DNA of 42,962 nt from Paracoccaceae bacterium (GTDB lineage Bacteria > Pseudomonadota > Alphaproteobacteria > Rhodobacterales > Rhodobacteraceae). The notes beneath the pieces were generated by a model, which was not told the origin of the DNA, ran no database searches, and saw only the letters and a list, made by a program, of their open reading frames with translations. Position 1 is the stretch's first letter. Each line of letters starts with the position of its first letter. This document shows, piece after piece, positions 8,427 to 16,442 of this stretch. The position numbers and the translations under genes were made by a program. The DNA is taken from positions 1 to 42,962 of the forward strand of contig CANJQT010000022.1 in the NCBI GenBank assembly GCA_947476475.1, read 5' to 3'.

Positions 8427-8577
8427 CGGGTCCGTGCATTCCGTTCAGGGGCGCCGGGATCGGAGTGCCCGCCTTGTTTTGGTTGGCCGTCTGCCGCCAA
8501 GGGCCTTTCGCACCGCGTCTTTTGCCGGAATTCAGCGTGTTCCCCGACCATGAACTGACCAGGAAAGGAATGAACAG

Positions 8578-9087
8578 ATGACTGACCACATTTCGATGCG
8601 TGTTCTTGTCGCCGCAGTTGCGGTGATGGCTGCGGTAACGACGGGCACCGGCGTTTTGGCACAAGAGGACGATGACGATTATGAGGGCATGATGCAATTC
8701 CGGCCCTTCTGGGGCCAGCAGTATGGCGGCTGGGGCATGATGGCACAGCCGATCGACACAGATGGCGACGGTTTTGTGACGGCGTCAGAAGCGTCGGCCC
8801 ATGCAAGCGTGGTGTTTGCTTTGCTCGACGGTGATGGCGACGACATGATTTCCGAAGACGAGTTCGCGGATGGCGGACGCGGATCGATGCCGATGTTTCA
8901 CCACAACGTAAAACGGTTCTATGTGAATCGCACCGCGCGGTTCAAGGCACTGGACGGCGACGGTGACGGAACCGTGACGCTGGCCGAGTTCATGGCCAAA
9001 GCGCAAGCCAGTCACGAATCGGCAGACACCGACAAGGACGGCAAAGTCACCGTGTGGGAATTCCGCGCACAGCAAAAACCGTTCTGA
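8578..9087 (+). CDS. Secreted EF-hand calcium-binding protein
   Basis: A 169-residue protein with a signal peptide ending near residue 28 (VLAQE) and four EF-hand loops: residues 60-71 (DTDGDGFVTASE), 84-95 (DGDGDDMISEDE), 126-137 (DGDGDGTVTLAE) and 150-161 (DTDKDGKVTVWE). All have acidic or polar residues at the calcium-ligand positions. The ATG is preceded by AGGAAAGGA. A 151-base gap separates it from the nitroreductase gene and I see no palindrome in that gap, so control is unclear. It probably buffers or senses calcium in the periplasm; no enzymatic domain is present. Confidence 0.85.
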   Translation: MTDHISMRVLVAAVAVMAAVTTGTGVLAQEDDDDYEGMMQFRPFWGQQYGGWGMMAQPIDTDGDGFVTASEASAHASVVFALLDGDGDDMISEDEFADGGRGSMPMFHHNVKRFYVNRTARFKALDGDGDGTVTLAEFMAKAQASHESADTDKDGKVTVWEFRAQQKPF

Positions 9088-9141
9088 GCGTGACACAAGG
9101 CGCAGCGGCGAAAGTCAGGCCAGCATCGGGTGTGCCTGCCC

Positions 9142-10170
9142 TCATGCGTTGTCTCCTGCGGTCGCTGCGTCTGACAGTCGCTGTACTTCAGCGAGGTAGC
9201 GTTGTGTGCGTCCGATCCATCTGGCCGGGGTGCGCGGGTCCGGGTCGCGCAAATGGTCCAGTGACAGCCGCGCCCGCGTGACCAGCCGAAACATGGCGTA
9301 GGTCGTCACAAGCGGCGCAACAGGTGGCGCGAAGCCGGCATCGCGCAGCCCTGTCAGTAACGTCTCTACAAGGTCCGGACGCCCCAGCATGGCGCATTCC
9401 GCAGCCAGATATCCCACCTCGTCAAAGACATCGACCACCCGCATTTCACGGGCGGTTTCCACCCGGTCAAAGATCACCAGCGGGTCGGTCAGGCACACAT
9501 GTTCCGGGCGCAGATCGCCATGCCCTTCAATGACCAGCCCCGCCTTTTCCCGATCTGCGATATGCGCCTGCGCCTGCTCGATCCGGTCGCTCAGATCCGT
9601 GACGATCCGCTGGACCGGGATGCCGGGCAAGTGCCCCGCCAATTCGGTCAGATTGGCTGCATTGACGGCCTGTTCGCGGCGCAAATGGGCAAAGTACATC
9701 CCGGCCGGCGGCGGTGTCGTCTGTTGCTGCCGGTAGAAGTGCGCAAGATGCGCGACCAGCGCCGCAACCTCGGTCGGGGAGGGGCCCTGATGGGCGGCAA
9801 TCACCACGTCAAGCATGCGGTCGGCCGGAAGCCTTCGCATGTGGACCAGCCAATCCACCACGCGCCCCTCGCCGCCAAGGGTAAGCTGCGCATCAGCCTG
9901 GGTCAGGGGAAGCACTTCGATATAGACCCTGCCCGCAAGAGCCCGGTTCAGCCGCATTTCCTCGGAACAGGCGGTGGCGCGCCCCGACAGTGTACGGTGG
10001 TCGAAATACCCGAAACTGACCGGCTTCTTCAGCTTGAAAGCCGAACTGGCGGTCAAAAAGACATAGGCCATATGTGTCTCGATAACCTGCGACACCCCCG
10101 GCATTGCTGACAGAAAGGCGACTTTCTGGTCAATCGTGGCTTCGCCTTCAATGTCGGGTGCCAAGGGCAT
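9142..10170 (-). CDS. APH-like kinase domain protein
   Basis: Protein of 342 residues related to aminoglycoside phosphotransferase/choline kinase folds and to the N-terminal two thirds of the product of 13529-15061 (shared: FL....GV..IETH.AYVFL, DYRTL-like and RRLPAD segments). The catalytic HGD is present in EGHGDLRPEHV and a metal-binding FD in VIFDRVE. The usual asparagine of HGDLHxxN is a histidine here, so activity may be reduced or altered. The C-terminal AAA/kinase domain of its paralogue is missing. The start overlaps the stop of the upstream DUF2267 gene in a GTGATG arrangement, so the GTG three bases earlier is an alternative. Substrate unknown; drug resistance should not be assumed. 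Confidence 0.75.
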   Translation of the reverse strand: MPLAPDIEGEATIDQKVAFLSAMPGVSQVIETHMAYVFLTASSAFKLKKPVSFGYFDHRTLSGRATACSEEMRLNRALAGRVYIEVLPLTQADAQLTLGGEGRVVDWLVHMRRLPADRMLDVVIAAHQGPSPTEVAALVAHLAHFYRQQQTTPPPAGMYFAHLRREQAVNAANLTELAGHLPGIPVQRIVTDLSDRIEQAQAHIADREKAGLVIEGHGDLRPEHVCLTDPLVIFDRVETAREMRVVDVFDEVGYLAAECAMLGRPDLVETLLTGLRDAGFAPPVAPLVTTYAMFRLVTRARLSLDHLRDPDPRTPARWIGRTQRYLAEVQRLSDAATAGDNA

Positions 10171-10595
10171 CACATCCGCATGTCCGGCGATGGCTCGCGC
10201 GCCCTGAGGGCGGTTTGGTCGTATTCACTCAGAATGATCTGGCAGCGCAGCAGGGCCAAGACTGCGGAAACCGCAGCGTCAGGTTCGGTGGGCGGGCGGC
10301 TTTGGAACGGCTTCATCACGCGGTCCAGAAAATCATCCGCTGACCGGGAATGCGGCGGGGTGTTTGACGGAACCCAACCCTCGAAATAGATGCCACGCAG
10401 CAACGTCGGCAATTTTGCCGCAAGGCCTGCAGCCTCGTCCACCGTCAGGAAGTCGCGCAGGGCATGCAGCGTTTGGCGCAAAAGCAGATAGGCCTGATCA
10501 CGGTCGTGCCAATTCAGGTCCACCTGCAGCAGGTCAAGCCATTCGGCCACAATCTGCGGCGCGTCATCAAGTACCCTGATCCCGGTGGTTTTCAT
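10170..10595 (-). CDS. DUF2267 protein
   Basis: A 141-residue soluble protein of the DUF2267 family. A nearly identical layout is seen at 35535-35960: MK.TG...LD.APQ...EWL.LL, then TLHALRDFLTVDEA, LRGIYFEGW and a helical C-terminus. DUF2267 proteins are all-helical and often occur in stress clusters; their biochemical role is not known to me. It is translationally coupled to the APH-like gene downstream. The closest palindrome on the promoter side is at 10788-10801, about 190 bases from the start and shared with the divergent PRPP-like gene. Confidence 0.75.
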   Translation of the reverse strand: MKTTGIRVLDDAPQIVAEWLDLLQVDLNWHDRDQAYLLLRQTLHALRDFLTVDEAAGLAAKLPTLLRGIYFEGWVPSNTPPHSRSADDFLDRVMKPFQSRPPTEPDAAVSAVLALLRCQIILSEYDQTALRAREPSPDMRM

Positions 10596-10787
10596 AATGC
10601 CCCCCTGTCCTGCAGGTCAGCCAGTGGACCACCCCTGGCCTGTCACCCGGCCCTTGTTTATGTGGGCCGCCGCGACGGAAAGGGGCATAGCGGCACCGAT
10701 CAAGGACCACGAACCCTGGTTGCTTGGCCGACAGCATCACTTTCCATCCTGATGAAGGAAGCTTCCGTGACCGGGGCCCAAAACGCA

Positions 10788-10801
10788 TTGACGGCGGTCA
10801 A
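10788..10801. promoter_or_regulatory. Crp/Fnr-type box, TTGAC-GGCG-GTCAA
   Basis: Perfect TTGAC-N4-GTCAA, extended to ATTGAC...GTCAAT. Its centre is only 41.5 bases before the likely ATG of the PRPP-like gene, closer than at the other genes. It sits in the divergent region and could also serve the minus-strand DUF2267 gene. Confidence 0.75.
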
Positions 10802-10835
10802 TGAAGCAGATGCCCGACAGGCTGAATATGCCCGC

Positions 10836-11816
10836 ATGCAGATTTTTGACCTTACCCCTTTTCACCCCTTGGGCGCGTCGGTGGCGCACCACTCCGGCTA
10901 CCCGCTCGCCCCGCTCGAGATGCGCGCCTTCAAAGGCGGGCAGCACAAGATGCGGCCTCTGGTCAGTGTGCGCGGCGAAGACGTCTTTGTTTTTTCAACG
11001 CTGCACGAAGCGATGCAGATGTCGGTCAACGACCATCTTGTGCGCATGCTTTTCTTCATCGCGGCCTGCCGTGACCACGGCGCTGCGCGGGTGACGGCGG
11101 TCGCCCCCTGGCTGCCCTACGCCCGCAAGGATCGCGTGACCAAGGCGCGTGACCCGGTGGGCTCGCGCTACGTGGCGCAGCTGTTCGAAGCGGTTGGCAC
11201 CGATGTGCTGATCACCGTCGATGTGCACAATCCGGCGGCATTCCAGAATGGCTTCCGGTGCCGGACCATCCATCTGGACACCTGCCGGCTGTTTTCCAAC
11301 GAGGTGGCGGCGCGTGCCGGTGATGCCCCCGTCACCATCATGTCGCCGGACTGTGGCGGCGTGAAACGGGCCGAACTTCTGCGCCAGTCTGTCGAATTGG
11401 TTCGCAACAGGCCTGCCGGGTTCGCACTGATGGAAAAGCACCGGTCTGCGGGGGTGGTCAGTGGCCATCTCTTTGCAGGCGAGGTCAAGGATCAAGATGT
11501 CTGGATCGTAGACGACATGATCGAAAGTGGCGAAACGATGCTGCGCGCAGCGGCGGCCTGTCGTGATCGGCAGGCGCGCGCCGTGCATCTTCTTGCGACA
11601 CACGCGCTGTGCGAGGCCGAAGCCGCAGACCGGATATGTGCGGGAACCTTCGACAGCCTGACCATAACCGACTCGGCGGCAGCCATCACGCCGTCCGTGC
11701 CCGATCCCCGGCTGCGCAGCCTGAGTGTTGCCCCGATGATTGGTCAGTCGCTGGCCCGGATGCATCAGGGCCAGGCCGTCAGCCCGGTGCTTGATCCGAC
11801 CGGACTTATTCGGTGA
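10836..11816 (+). CDS. Ribose-phosphate pyrophosphokinase-like protein
   Basis: PRPP-synthetase family protein, 326 residues. Family features: N-terminal MQIFDL followed by the first phosphoribosyltransferase-like fold, YARKDR in the ATP-loop region, VDVHNPAAFQNGF matching the DLHxxQxxGFF metal/ATP site, and the PRPP-binding loop VDDMIESGETM (VDDIIDTAGT in typical enzymes). The changes from standard motifs indicate a divergent branch, probably not the housekeeping PrsA. Start 10836 aligns with family N-termini, but I see no strong ribosome binding site, and the upstream palindrome would place transcription start at or next to the ATG, so the mRNA may be leaderless. Its stop overlaps the region just ahead of the CBS gene. 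Likely role: nucleotide or PRPP metabolism during low-energy conditions. Confidence 0.78.
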   Translation: MQIFDLTPFHPLGASVAHHSGYPLAPLEMRAFKGGQHKMRPLVSVRGEDVFVFSTLHEAMQMSVNDHLVRMLFFIAACRDHGAARVTAVAPWLPYARKDRVTKARDPVGSRYVAQLFEAVGTDVLITVDVHNPAAFQNGFRCRTIHLDTCRLFSNEVAARAGDAPVTIMSPDCGGVKRAELLRQSVELVRNRPAGFALMEKHRSAGVVSGHLFAGEVKDQDVWIVDDMIESGETMLRAAAACRDRQARAVHLLATHALCEAEAADRICAGTFDSLTITDSAAAITPSVPDPRLRSLSVAPMIGQSLARMHQGQAVSPVLDPTGLIR

Positions 11817-11842
11817 CGATGCTTGCAAGGAAAGGATACCAG

Positions 11843-12262
11843 ATGGAAATCGACAAGGTCATGCACGTTCCTGCCCAGTGGGTTGAAGCAACCACCAGCG
11901 TGGCCGAAGCCGCACGGCGGATGAAGGCCGACGACATCGGCGCGTTGCCGGTTGGCAAGGATGACAGACTCGTCGGCATGGTCACTGACCGCGATCTGGC
12001 GTTAAGGGTTCTGGGCGAGGGGCGCGACCCCTCCACAACGACGGTCGAACAGGTGATGACCCCCGGCATCGTCTGGTGCCGCACCCACCAGACCGTCGAG
12101 GATGCCATCTACATGATGGAACAGAAGAAGATCCGACGGCTTCCGGTAATTGACGACAAGAAACGGCTGGTTGGCATGCTCAGCATCGGCGATGTCGCCG
12201 GCGCGTTGCCACGCCAACTTCTGGGCGAACTGGTCAACGCCGTAGCCGATCACCACAACTGA
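11843..12262 (+). CDS. Tandem CBS-domain protein
   Basis: A 139-residue protein made of two CBS modules, about residues 8-62 (V.EAARRM..DDIGALPV...DRLVGMVTDRD) and 72-130 (TVEDAIYMMEQKKIRRLPVID..KRLVGMLSIGD). CBS pairs bind adenine nucleotides such as AMP or ATP and act as energy sensors. ATG 11843 is preferred over the in-frame ATG at 11813 because AAGGAAAGG lies between them. It sits between the PRPP-like and HPF-like genes, so an adenylate sensor is made together with nucleotide synthesis and ribosome protection. Similar stand-alone CBS pairs occur in dormancy regulons of other bacteria. Confidence 0.85.
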   Translation: MEIDKVMHVPAQWVEATTSVAEAARRMKADDIGALPVGKDDRLVGMVTDRDLALRVLGEGRDPSTTTVEQVMTPGIVWCRTHQTVEDAIYMMEQKKIRRLPVIDDKKRLVGMLSIGDVAGALPRQLLGELVNAVADHHN

Positions 12263-12276
12263 ACCCGGAGCAGCAC

Positions 12277-12831
12277 ATGCAGCGCGAACCCATCATCAGC
12301 TGGCACAGGATTCAACGGTCCGAGGCCATCGAATCCATCATCCGCAAGCGGATCGCCTCTATCGAAAAGTTCTGCCCCGATGCAGTTGGGCTGCGGGTCA
12401 CGCTTGACGCTCCACAACGGCAGCGCCATGCCGCTCGCGGTTTCGATGTGCGGCTTCATCTTGACCTGCCCGGCCCCGACCTTGATGTCGCCCGCAGCAT
12501 TCGTCAGGGCCTTGGAGCAGAGGACCTGACGCGGGCGGTGAACGCGGCCTTCACTGCGCTGGAAAAACGGCTGAAGGAAAGCCGCAAGGTGCTGGGGGCG
12601 CTGGAGGTAAAGCACCACCCGACGATCCTGCACGGTGAGATTATCGAGATCGAGCCGGAGCTGGGTTATGGCTTCGTGCGCGCCGACGACGGCCGAGAGG
12701 TCTATTTTCAACAAGACAGTCTCGTGAACGGTGACTGGAAAGACCTCAAGACCGGATCCCGCCTGCGCTTCAGGGAACAGGATGGCGAGAAGGGTCCTTT
12801 CGCGGTGGATGTGGCACCGGCGAATGGTTGA
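12277..12831 (+). CDS. HPF/RaiA-like ribosome factor fused to cold-shock domain
   Basis: A 184-residue fusion. Residues about 5-110 resemble the S30AE/HPF fold that binds the 30S subunit and blocks translation in resting cells (RSEAIESIIRKRIASIEKF, then FDVRLHLDLPG). Residues about 117-182 form a cold-shock-type OB fold: HGEIIEIEPELGYGFVRA followed by REVYF, matching the RNA-binding RNP1/RNP2 strands. Long-form HPF proteins carry a different C-terminal dimerisation domain, so this fusion is another solution, perhaps binding mRNA or rRNA. A GGAGCAG sequence precedes the ATG by six bases and the gene follows the CBS gene by 14 bases. Ribosome binding is inferred. Confidence 0.82.
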   Translation: MQREPIISWHRIQRSEAIESIIRKRIASIEKFCPDAVGLRVTLDAPQRQRHAARGFDVRLHLDLPGPDLDVARSIRQGLGAEDLTRAVNAAFTALEKRLKESRKVLGALEVKHHPTILHGEIIEIEPELGYGFVRADDGREVYFQQDSLVNGDWKDLKTGSRLRFREQDGEKGPFAVDVAPANG

Positions 12832-13027
12832 AGATGGCTAGCTGATCACCAGCCAATCATGTGACGGGCATGCATGTCAGTTGCGCTTCAGGTTGCTGAA
12901 GGGTTTCCCGCATCAGCATGTGACGGCCACGGTCGCCATCTCTGACGCATATCTCACGGCGCCCCTTGCAGCATGGCCGCTGGGGCACCGCACTCTGCAA
13001 GATCAGCAAACCATATCACGTTGCGCT

Positions 13028-13360
13028 TTAAGCACTTATTTTCCCGAAGTCGAAAACCGGGATGCTGACATGGACATCCGAAACTGAACCATTGAAGCCT
13101 GCGCCTCTGATCCGGTCCAGTTCGGTTGCTGTCGCATGGCTGATGAAGTCCTCGCCGCAGGCAGTGCAGACCATGGCCGGCACACCGCGCACCATCAGGG
13201 CCTTTTCACCCAGCCAGAACACGCTGGAGACGGATCTTTCCTGTAACGGCCCTGCGCCGCAGCAGGGGCACCCGTGAAAGCCATCGGTGGCTTCCGTCGA
13301 CAAGCCCGCTGAGGGCATCAGCCACTTTTCAGATATCGGTTCGTTCCTGCTCCAGTCCAC
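13028..13360 (-). CDS. YgiT-type zinc-finger protein, second copy
   Basis: A 110-residue protein with metal-binding cysteines at C31/C33/C34 (CPCC) and C65/C68 (CTAC); the segment RGVPAMVCTACGEDF and the following ATATELDRIRGAGF match the copy at 3310-3639 (RDIPAMVCASCREEY...ATALAIDMMRGAGL). I choose the GTG at 13360 because AAGGAG lies six bases before it and because the resulting length matches the paralogue; a longer ATG start (13417) would overlap the regulatory box. No HTH domain and no toxin gene accompany it. It is transcribed divergently from the APH-AAA gene across two Crp/Fnr-type boxes. Function unknown. Confidence 0.75.
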   Translation of the reverse strand: MDWSRNEPISEKWLMPSAGLSTEATDGFHGCPCCGAGPLQERSVSSVFWLGEKALMVRGVPAMVCTACGEDFISHATATELDRIRGAGFNGSVSDVHVSIPVFDFGKISA

Positions 13361-13416
13361 ATCAGACTCCTTGCTGCGATACCTCGTCAGATTCCACGAC
13401 TTCCGCTTGTCTATCA

Positions 13417-13430
13417 TTGACAGCCATCAA
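13417..13430. promoter_or_regulatory. Crp/Fnr-type box, TTGAC-AGCC-ATCAA
   Basis: First of two adjacent palindromes between divergent genes; its centre is exactly 20 bases (about two helix turns) from the next. It ends about 57 bases from the GTG start of the minus-strand YgiT-type gene. Confidence 0.75.
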
Positions 13431-13436
13431 CCTTGG

Positions 13437-13450
13437 TTGATGCCAATCAA
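13437..13450. promoter_or_regulatory. FNR-consensus box, TTGAT-GCCA-ATCAA
   Basis: Matches the classical FNR consensus at all ten half-site positions. A TATTAG sequence at 13476-13481 is suitably placed as the -10 element of a class II promoter toward the APH-AAA gene. Confidence 0.82.
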
Positions 13451-13528
13451 GGCAGGGGGAACTGGCCGGGTTCAGTATTAGAGGCGGGATGAGAATGTGG
13501 CGCGGGCGCGCTACGGGGGCATTGGCGG

Positions 13529-15061
13529 ATGACGAAGACCGACAGAAAATCGCAGGCCGAAGTGGTTCGCTTCCTGATGTCCCCTGCCACATATCCGGTT
13601 CCCGGAACGGTCAGTCACATCGAAACCCATGGCGCGCATATCTTCTTGTGCGGCGATGTCGCGCTGAAGATCAAACGCGCGGTTTGCTACGATTACATGG
13701 ATCTTTCCACCCTGAAGCTGCGCCATGCCCTGCTGGACCGCGAACTGGTCCTGAACCGCGCCACTGCACCAAATATCTACCGTGACGTGGTGCCCATCAG
13801 CCGCAGTCCGGATGGCGCGCTGCATCTGAATGGCAAGGGGCACGTGGTTGAATGGGTGCTGCGCATGAACCGCTTCCCGGCAGACTGCGAAATGCCTGCC
13901 GTTGCCGCAAGCGGCAGGCTGACCGATGGCGTGGCAGAGGCGCTGGGCCGCGTCATCCACGAATTCCACGCCGGCTGCCCGCTGCGCACCGAACCTGGTG
14001 ATGCGCTTATTCGGGATATCCTTGATGAACTGGCGCGGGTGCTGTCGCCGTTCGCGGCGTCGCTGGGTTCCGGGCAAATCAGCGCCTTCCTTGACATGGC
14101 GCGGCAAAGCCTTGCCAATCTCGCCCCTCTCTTGCGCCAACGATCCGCCAGCGGCCATGTCCGCCGGGTTCACGGTGATCTGCATCTGCGCAACCTTCTG
14201 CTGATCGACGGTCGGCCTGTGCTGTTCGACGCACTTGAATTCGATGAACGTCTGGCCACCTGCGATGTGCTTTACGATCTTGGGTTTCTGCTGATGGATC
14301 TGTGCCACCAGTCCTTCGCCCGTCAGGCGAACGCCGTGCTTAACGCCTATCTGCTTGCCGCTTCCGGGGCCGAGGATGCCGGCTTGGCAGCCCTGCCGCT
14401 GTTCATGACCGTGCGGGCGGCCATCCGGGCCATGGTTGCCCTGCAAACCGATCAGGCCAAGGGGCAGCCTGGCGCGTCCGCCGCCGAAGCCAGCCGCTAT
14501 CTGACCCAGGCCGTCGGCCACTTGCAGGCGCGCAAGCCGCTTTTGCTGGCGGTGGGCGGGCTGTCAGGCACTGGCAAGACTGTGCTGGCGCGTCACCTTT
14601 CCCCCTTGATTGGCGGTTGCCCCGGTGCGGTCCACCTTCGCACCGATACCGAACGCAAACAGGGCGCCACTTCCGTCAGCTATGCCCCCGCCGCGCGCGG
14701 GGCGGTCTATCGGCAGATGCTGGCAAGAGCAGCGACCCTGATTGCCGCCCAAAGCAGCGTCATTCTGGATGGCACCTTTCTTGACGAAGCGCAGCGTCAC
14801 TCCGCCCAAGACCTTTCTGAACAATCGGGCGCCTGCTTTCGCGGCCTGTGGCTGACCGCCCCGCCGGCTATTCTGATGGACCGGGTGACCCGGCGCCGGG
14901 GCGATGCCTCGGACGCGGACGCGGCGGTGGTGCAGGCGCAGATTGCCGCGGCCCAAATGGGTGCGGAAGCGGAAATGCCGGGATGGATCCCAATCGACGC
15001 CGGCGGAACCGCAGATGCAACAAGGGATGCGGCATTGGCGGTTCTCGCGCGCTTGCCGTAA
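13529..15061 (+). CDS. APH-AAA fusion kinase
   Basis: A 510-residue two-domain protein. The N-terminal part (to about residue 320) is an APH-like kinase fold with HGDLHLRN at about residue 215 and LFDALEFDE about 17 residues later, all catalytic positions intact. The C-terminal part is a P-loop kinase of the AAA_33/zeta type with Walker A GGLSGTGKT at about residue 343 and a VILDGTF segment. The same fusion occurs in the mycobacterial dormancy protein Rv2004c. It is paired with a shorter APH-only paralogue at 9142-10170. The ATG has only a weak GGCGG upstream. A dedicated promoter with two boxes lies upstream. The phosphorylated substrate is unknown; a small molecule or cell-wall sugar is possible. 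Confidence 0.85.
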   Translation: MTKTDRKSQAEVVRFLMSPATYPVPGTVSHIETHGAHIFLCGDVALKIKRAVCYDYMDLSTLKLRHALLDRELVLNRATAPNIYRDVVPISRSPDGALHLNGKGHVVEWVLRMNRFPADCEMPAVAASGRLTDGVAEALGRVIHEFHAGCPLRTEPGDALIRDILDELARVLSPFAASLGSGQISAFLDMARQSLANLAPLLRQRSASGHVRRVHGDLHLRNLLLIDGRPVLFDALEFDERLATCDVLYDLGFLLMDLCHQSFARQANAVLNAYLLAASGAEDAGLAALPLFMTVRAAIRAMVALQTDQAKGQPGASAAEASRYLTQAVGHLQARKPLLLAVGGLSGTGKTVLARHLSPLIGGCPGAVHLRTDTERKQGATSVSYAPAARGAVYRQMLARAATLIAAQSSVILDGTFLDEAQRHSAQDLSEQSGACFRGLWLTAPPAILMDRVTRRRGDASDADAAVVQAQIAAAQMGAEAEMPGWIPIDAGGTADATRDAALAVLARLP

Positions 15062-15132
15062 CCCCTTAACGCGGGAACCCCTGGGGGCTTGGGCAATATC
15101 TGATCCCTGCCTTGGTCAGGCGGCCCCGCCCA

Positions 15133-15146
15133 TTGACGGCGGTTAA
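15133..15146. promoter_or_regulatory. Crp/Fnr-type box before cfa
   Basis: TTGAC-GGCG-GTTAA, one mismatch, within the extended ATTGAC...TTAAT frame. It ends 57 bases before the ATG, and TAGAAA at about 15170 fits a -10 element. Confidence 0.7.
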
Positions 15147-15203
15147 TGCCCGGCACCGGTTCATTGGTCTAGAAATAGCGTACGAAGCCAGCCCGGAGGA
15201 GCC

Positions 15204-16442
15204 ATGTGGATCGCAGTCTTTAACCGCTTTTTGCGCCGTCTGATCATCGAAGGCCATTTGGCCGTCAACATCGGTCGCCACCCGGAAATGCGCTTCGGCA
15301 ACGACGCTGAGCCAAAGGTCACGGTTCGGATCAGGAACGAGGCAACCGTCAGGCGGCTGGTGCTTGACCCGGAATTGGCCTTGGGCGAATGCTATATGGA
15401 CGGGTCTCTGACGGTTGACGGGGACGACATTCAGGGCCTGATGGGCATCATGGCCCGCAACGTGGCCCATGCCCGTGACGTGTCGTTCACCGCGCGCGCC
15501 AATGCGCTGCGACGGCGGCTGCGTCAGCGGCGCGATCAGGCCAATGGCGGTTCCGCAGCGCGGCGCAATGTGGCGCATCACTACGATCTGACGCCAGCGA
15601 TCTACGATCTTTTTCTGGATTCCGACCGGCAATATTCCTGCGCCTACTTCTTCGACCCATCCGCAACCCTCGAGGCAGCGCAGGCAGCCAAGAAGGCCCA
15701 TATCGCCCGCAAGCTGCTGATCAAGCCAGGTATGCGGGTTCTTGATATCGGCTGCGGGTGGGGGGGAATGGCACTGACTCTGGCAGGCGACTACGGGGCG
15801 CACGTCACTGGAATCACCCTGTCTGAAGAACAGCTTCTGATTGCCCGGGACCGGGCGCAGAAGGCGGGACTTGCCGACCGCGTGTCGTTCGAAATGGCGG
15901 ACTACCGCACGGTAACGGGCCAGTATGACCGGGTTGTGTCAGTAGGCATGTTCGAACATGTCGGCGCCCCGAACTTTGAAACCTACTTCAACGTGGTGCG
16001 TGACCGTCTGGTTTCCGACGGGGTCGCGCTGATCCATACCATTGGCTGCACCACCCCGCCGGGTCCAACCAACCCTTGGATCCTGAAGTATATCTTTCCC
16101 GGCGGCTATCTTCCGGTGCTGTCCGAAGTGGCCGAAGCGATTCAGAATACCGGGTTGCGCATCGGTGACATCGAATGCCTGCATCTGCACTATGCTCTTA
16201 CGCTGCGGCACTGGTTTGACCGTTTCAGCGCCAAGGCCGATGTGGCGGCAGGTCTGGCGGGCGAAGAGTTCGTGCGGATGTGGCGCTACTACCTTGCCGC
16301 GTCAGAACAATCCTTTAGACACACGCCGCAGGATGTGTTCCAGTTTCAACTCAGCCGCGATGCAAGTGCCGTGCCGATCACGCGGGATTATCTTTATTCC
16401 CCGCCGCTGCAGGTTCCGGCAATGGCGCGGGCGGCTGAGTGA
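15204..16442 (+). CDS. cfa: Cyclopropane-fatty-acyl-phospholipid synthase
   Basis: A 412-residue SAM-dependent methyltransferase that converts cis-unsaturated acyl chains of membrane phospholipids to cyclopropane chains. The N-terminal lipid-binding region is followed by HHYDL...FYxLFLDSDRQYSCAYF-type sequence and the SAM site VLDIGCGWGGMA at about residues 178-189; MFEHVG and HTIGCTTPP are further family motifs. Start is supported by CGGAGGAG five bases upstream. Cyclopropanation lowers membrane permeability and is a common response to stationary phase, acid and low oxygen. The last 65 bases overlap the convergent gene 16378-17322 on the other strand. Confidence 0.9.
   Translation: MWIAVFNRFLRRLIIEGHLAVNIGRHPEMRFGNDAEPKVTVRIRNEATVRRLVLDPELALGECYMDGSLTVDGDDIQGLMGIMARNVAHARDVSFTARANALRRRLRQRRDQANGGSAARRNVAHHYDLTPAIYDLFLDSDRQYSCAYFFDPSATLEAAQAAKKAHIARKLLIKPGMRVLDIGCGWGGMALTLAGDYGAHVTGITLSEEQLLIARDRAQKAGLADRVSFEMADYRTVTGQYDRVVSVGMFEHVGAPNFETYFNVVRDRLVSDGVALIHTIGCTTPPGPTNPWILKYIFPGGYLPVLSEVAEAIQNTGLRIGDIECLHLHYALTLRHWFDRFSAKADVAAGLAGEEFVRMWRYYLAASEQSFRHTPQDVFQFQLSRDASAVPITRDYLYSPPLQVPAMARAAE

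Noticed and set aside
9142-10170. Aminoglycoside resistance gene, suggested by the APH-like fold
   Set aside because: The family is broad, a catalytic-loop residue is changed, and the genomic context is stress physiology rather than resistance.
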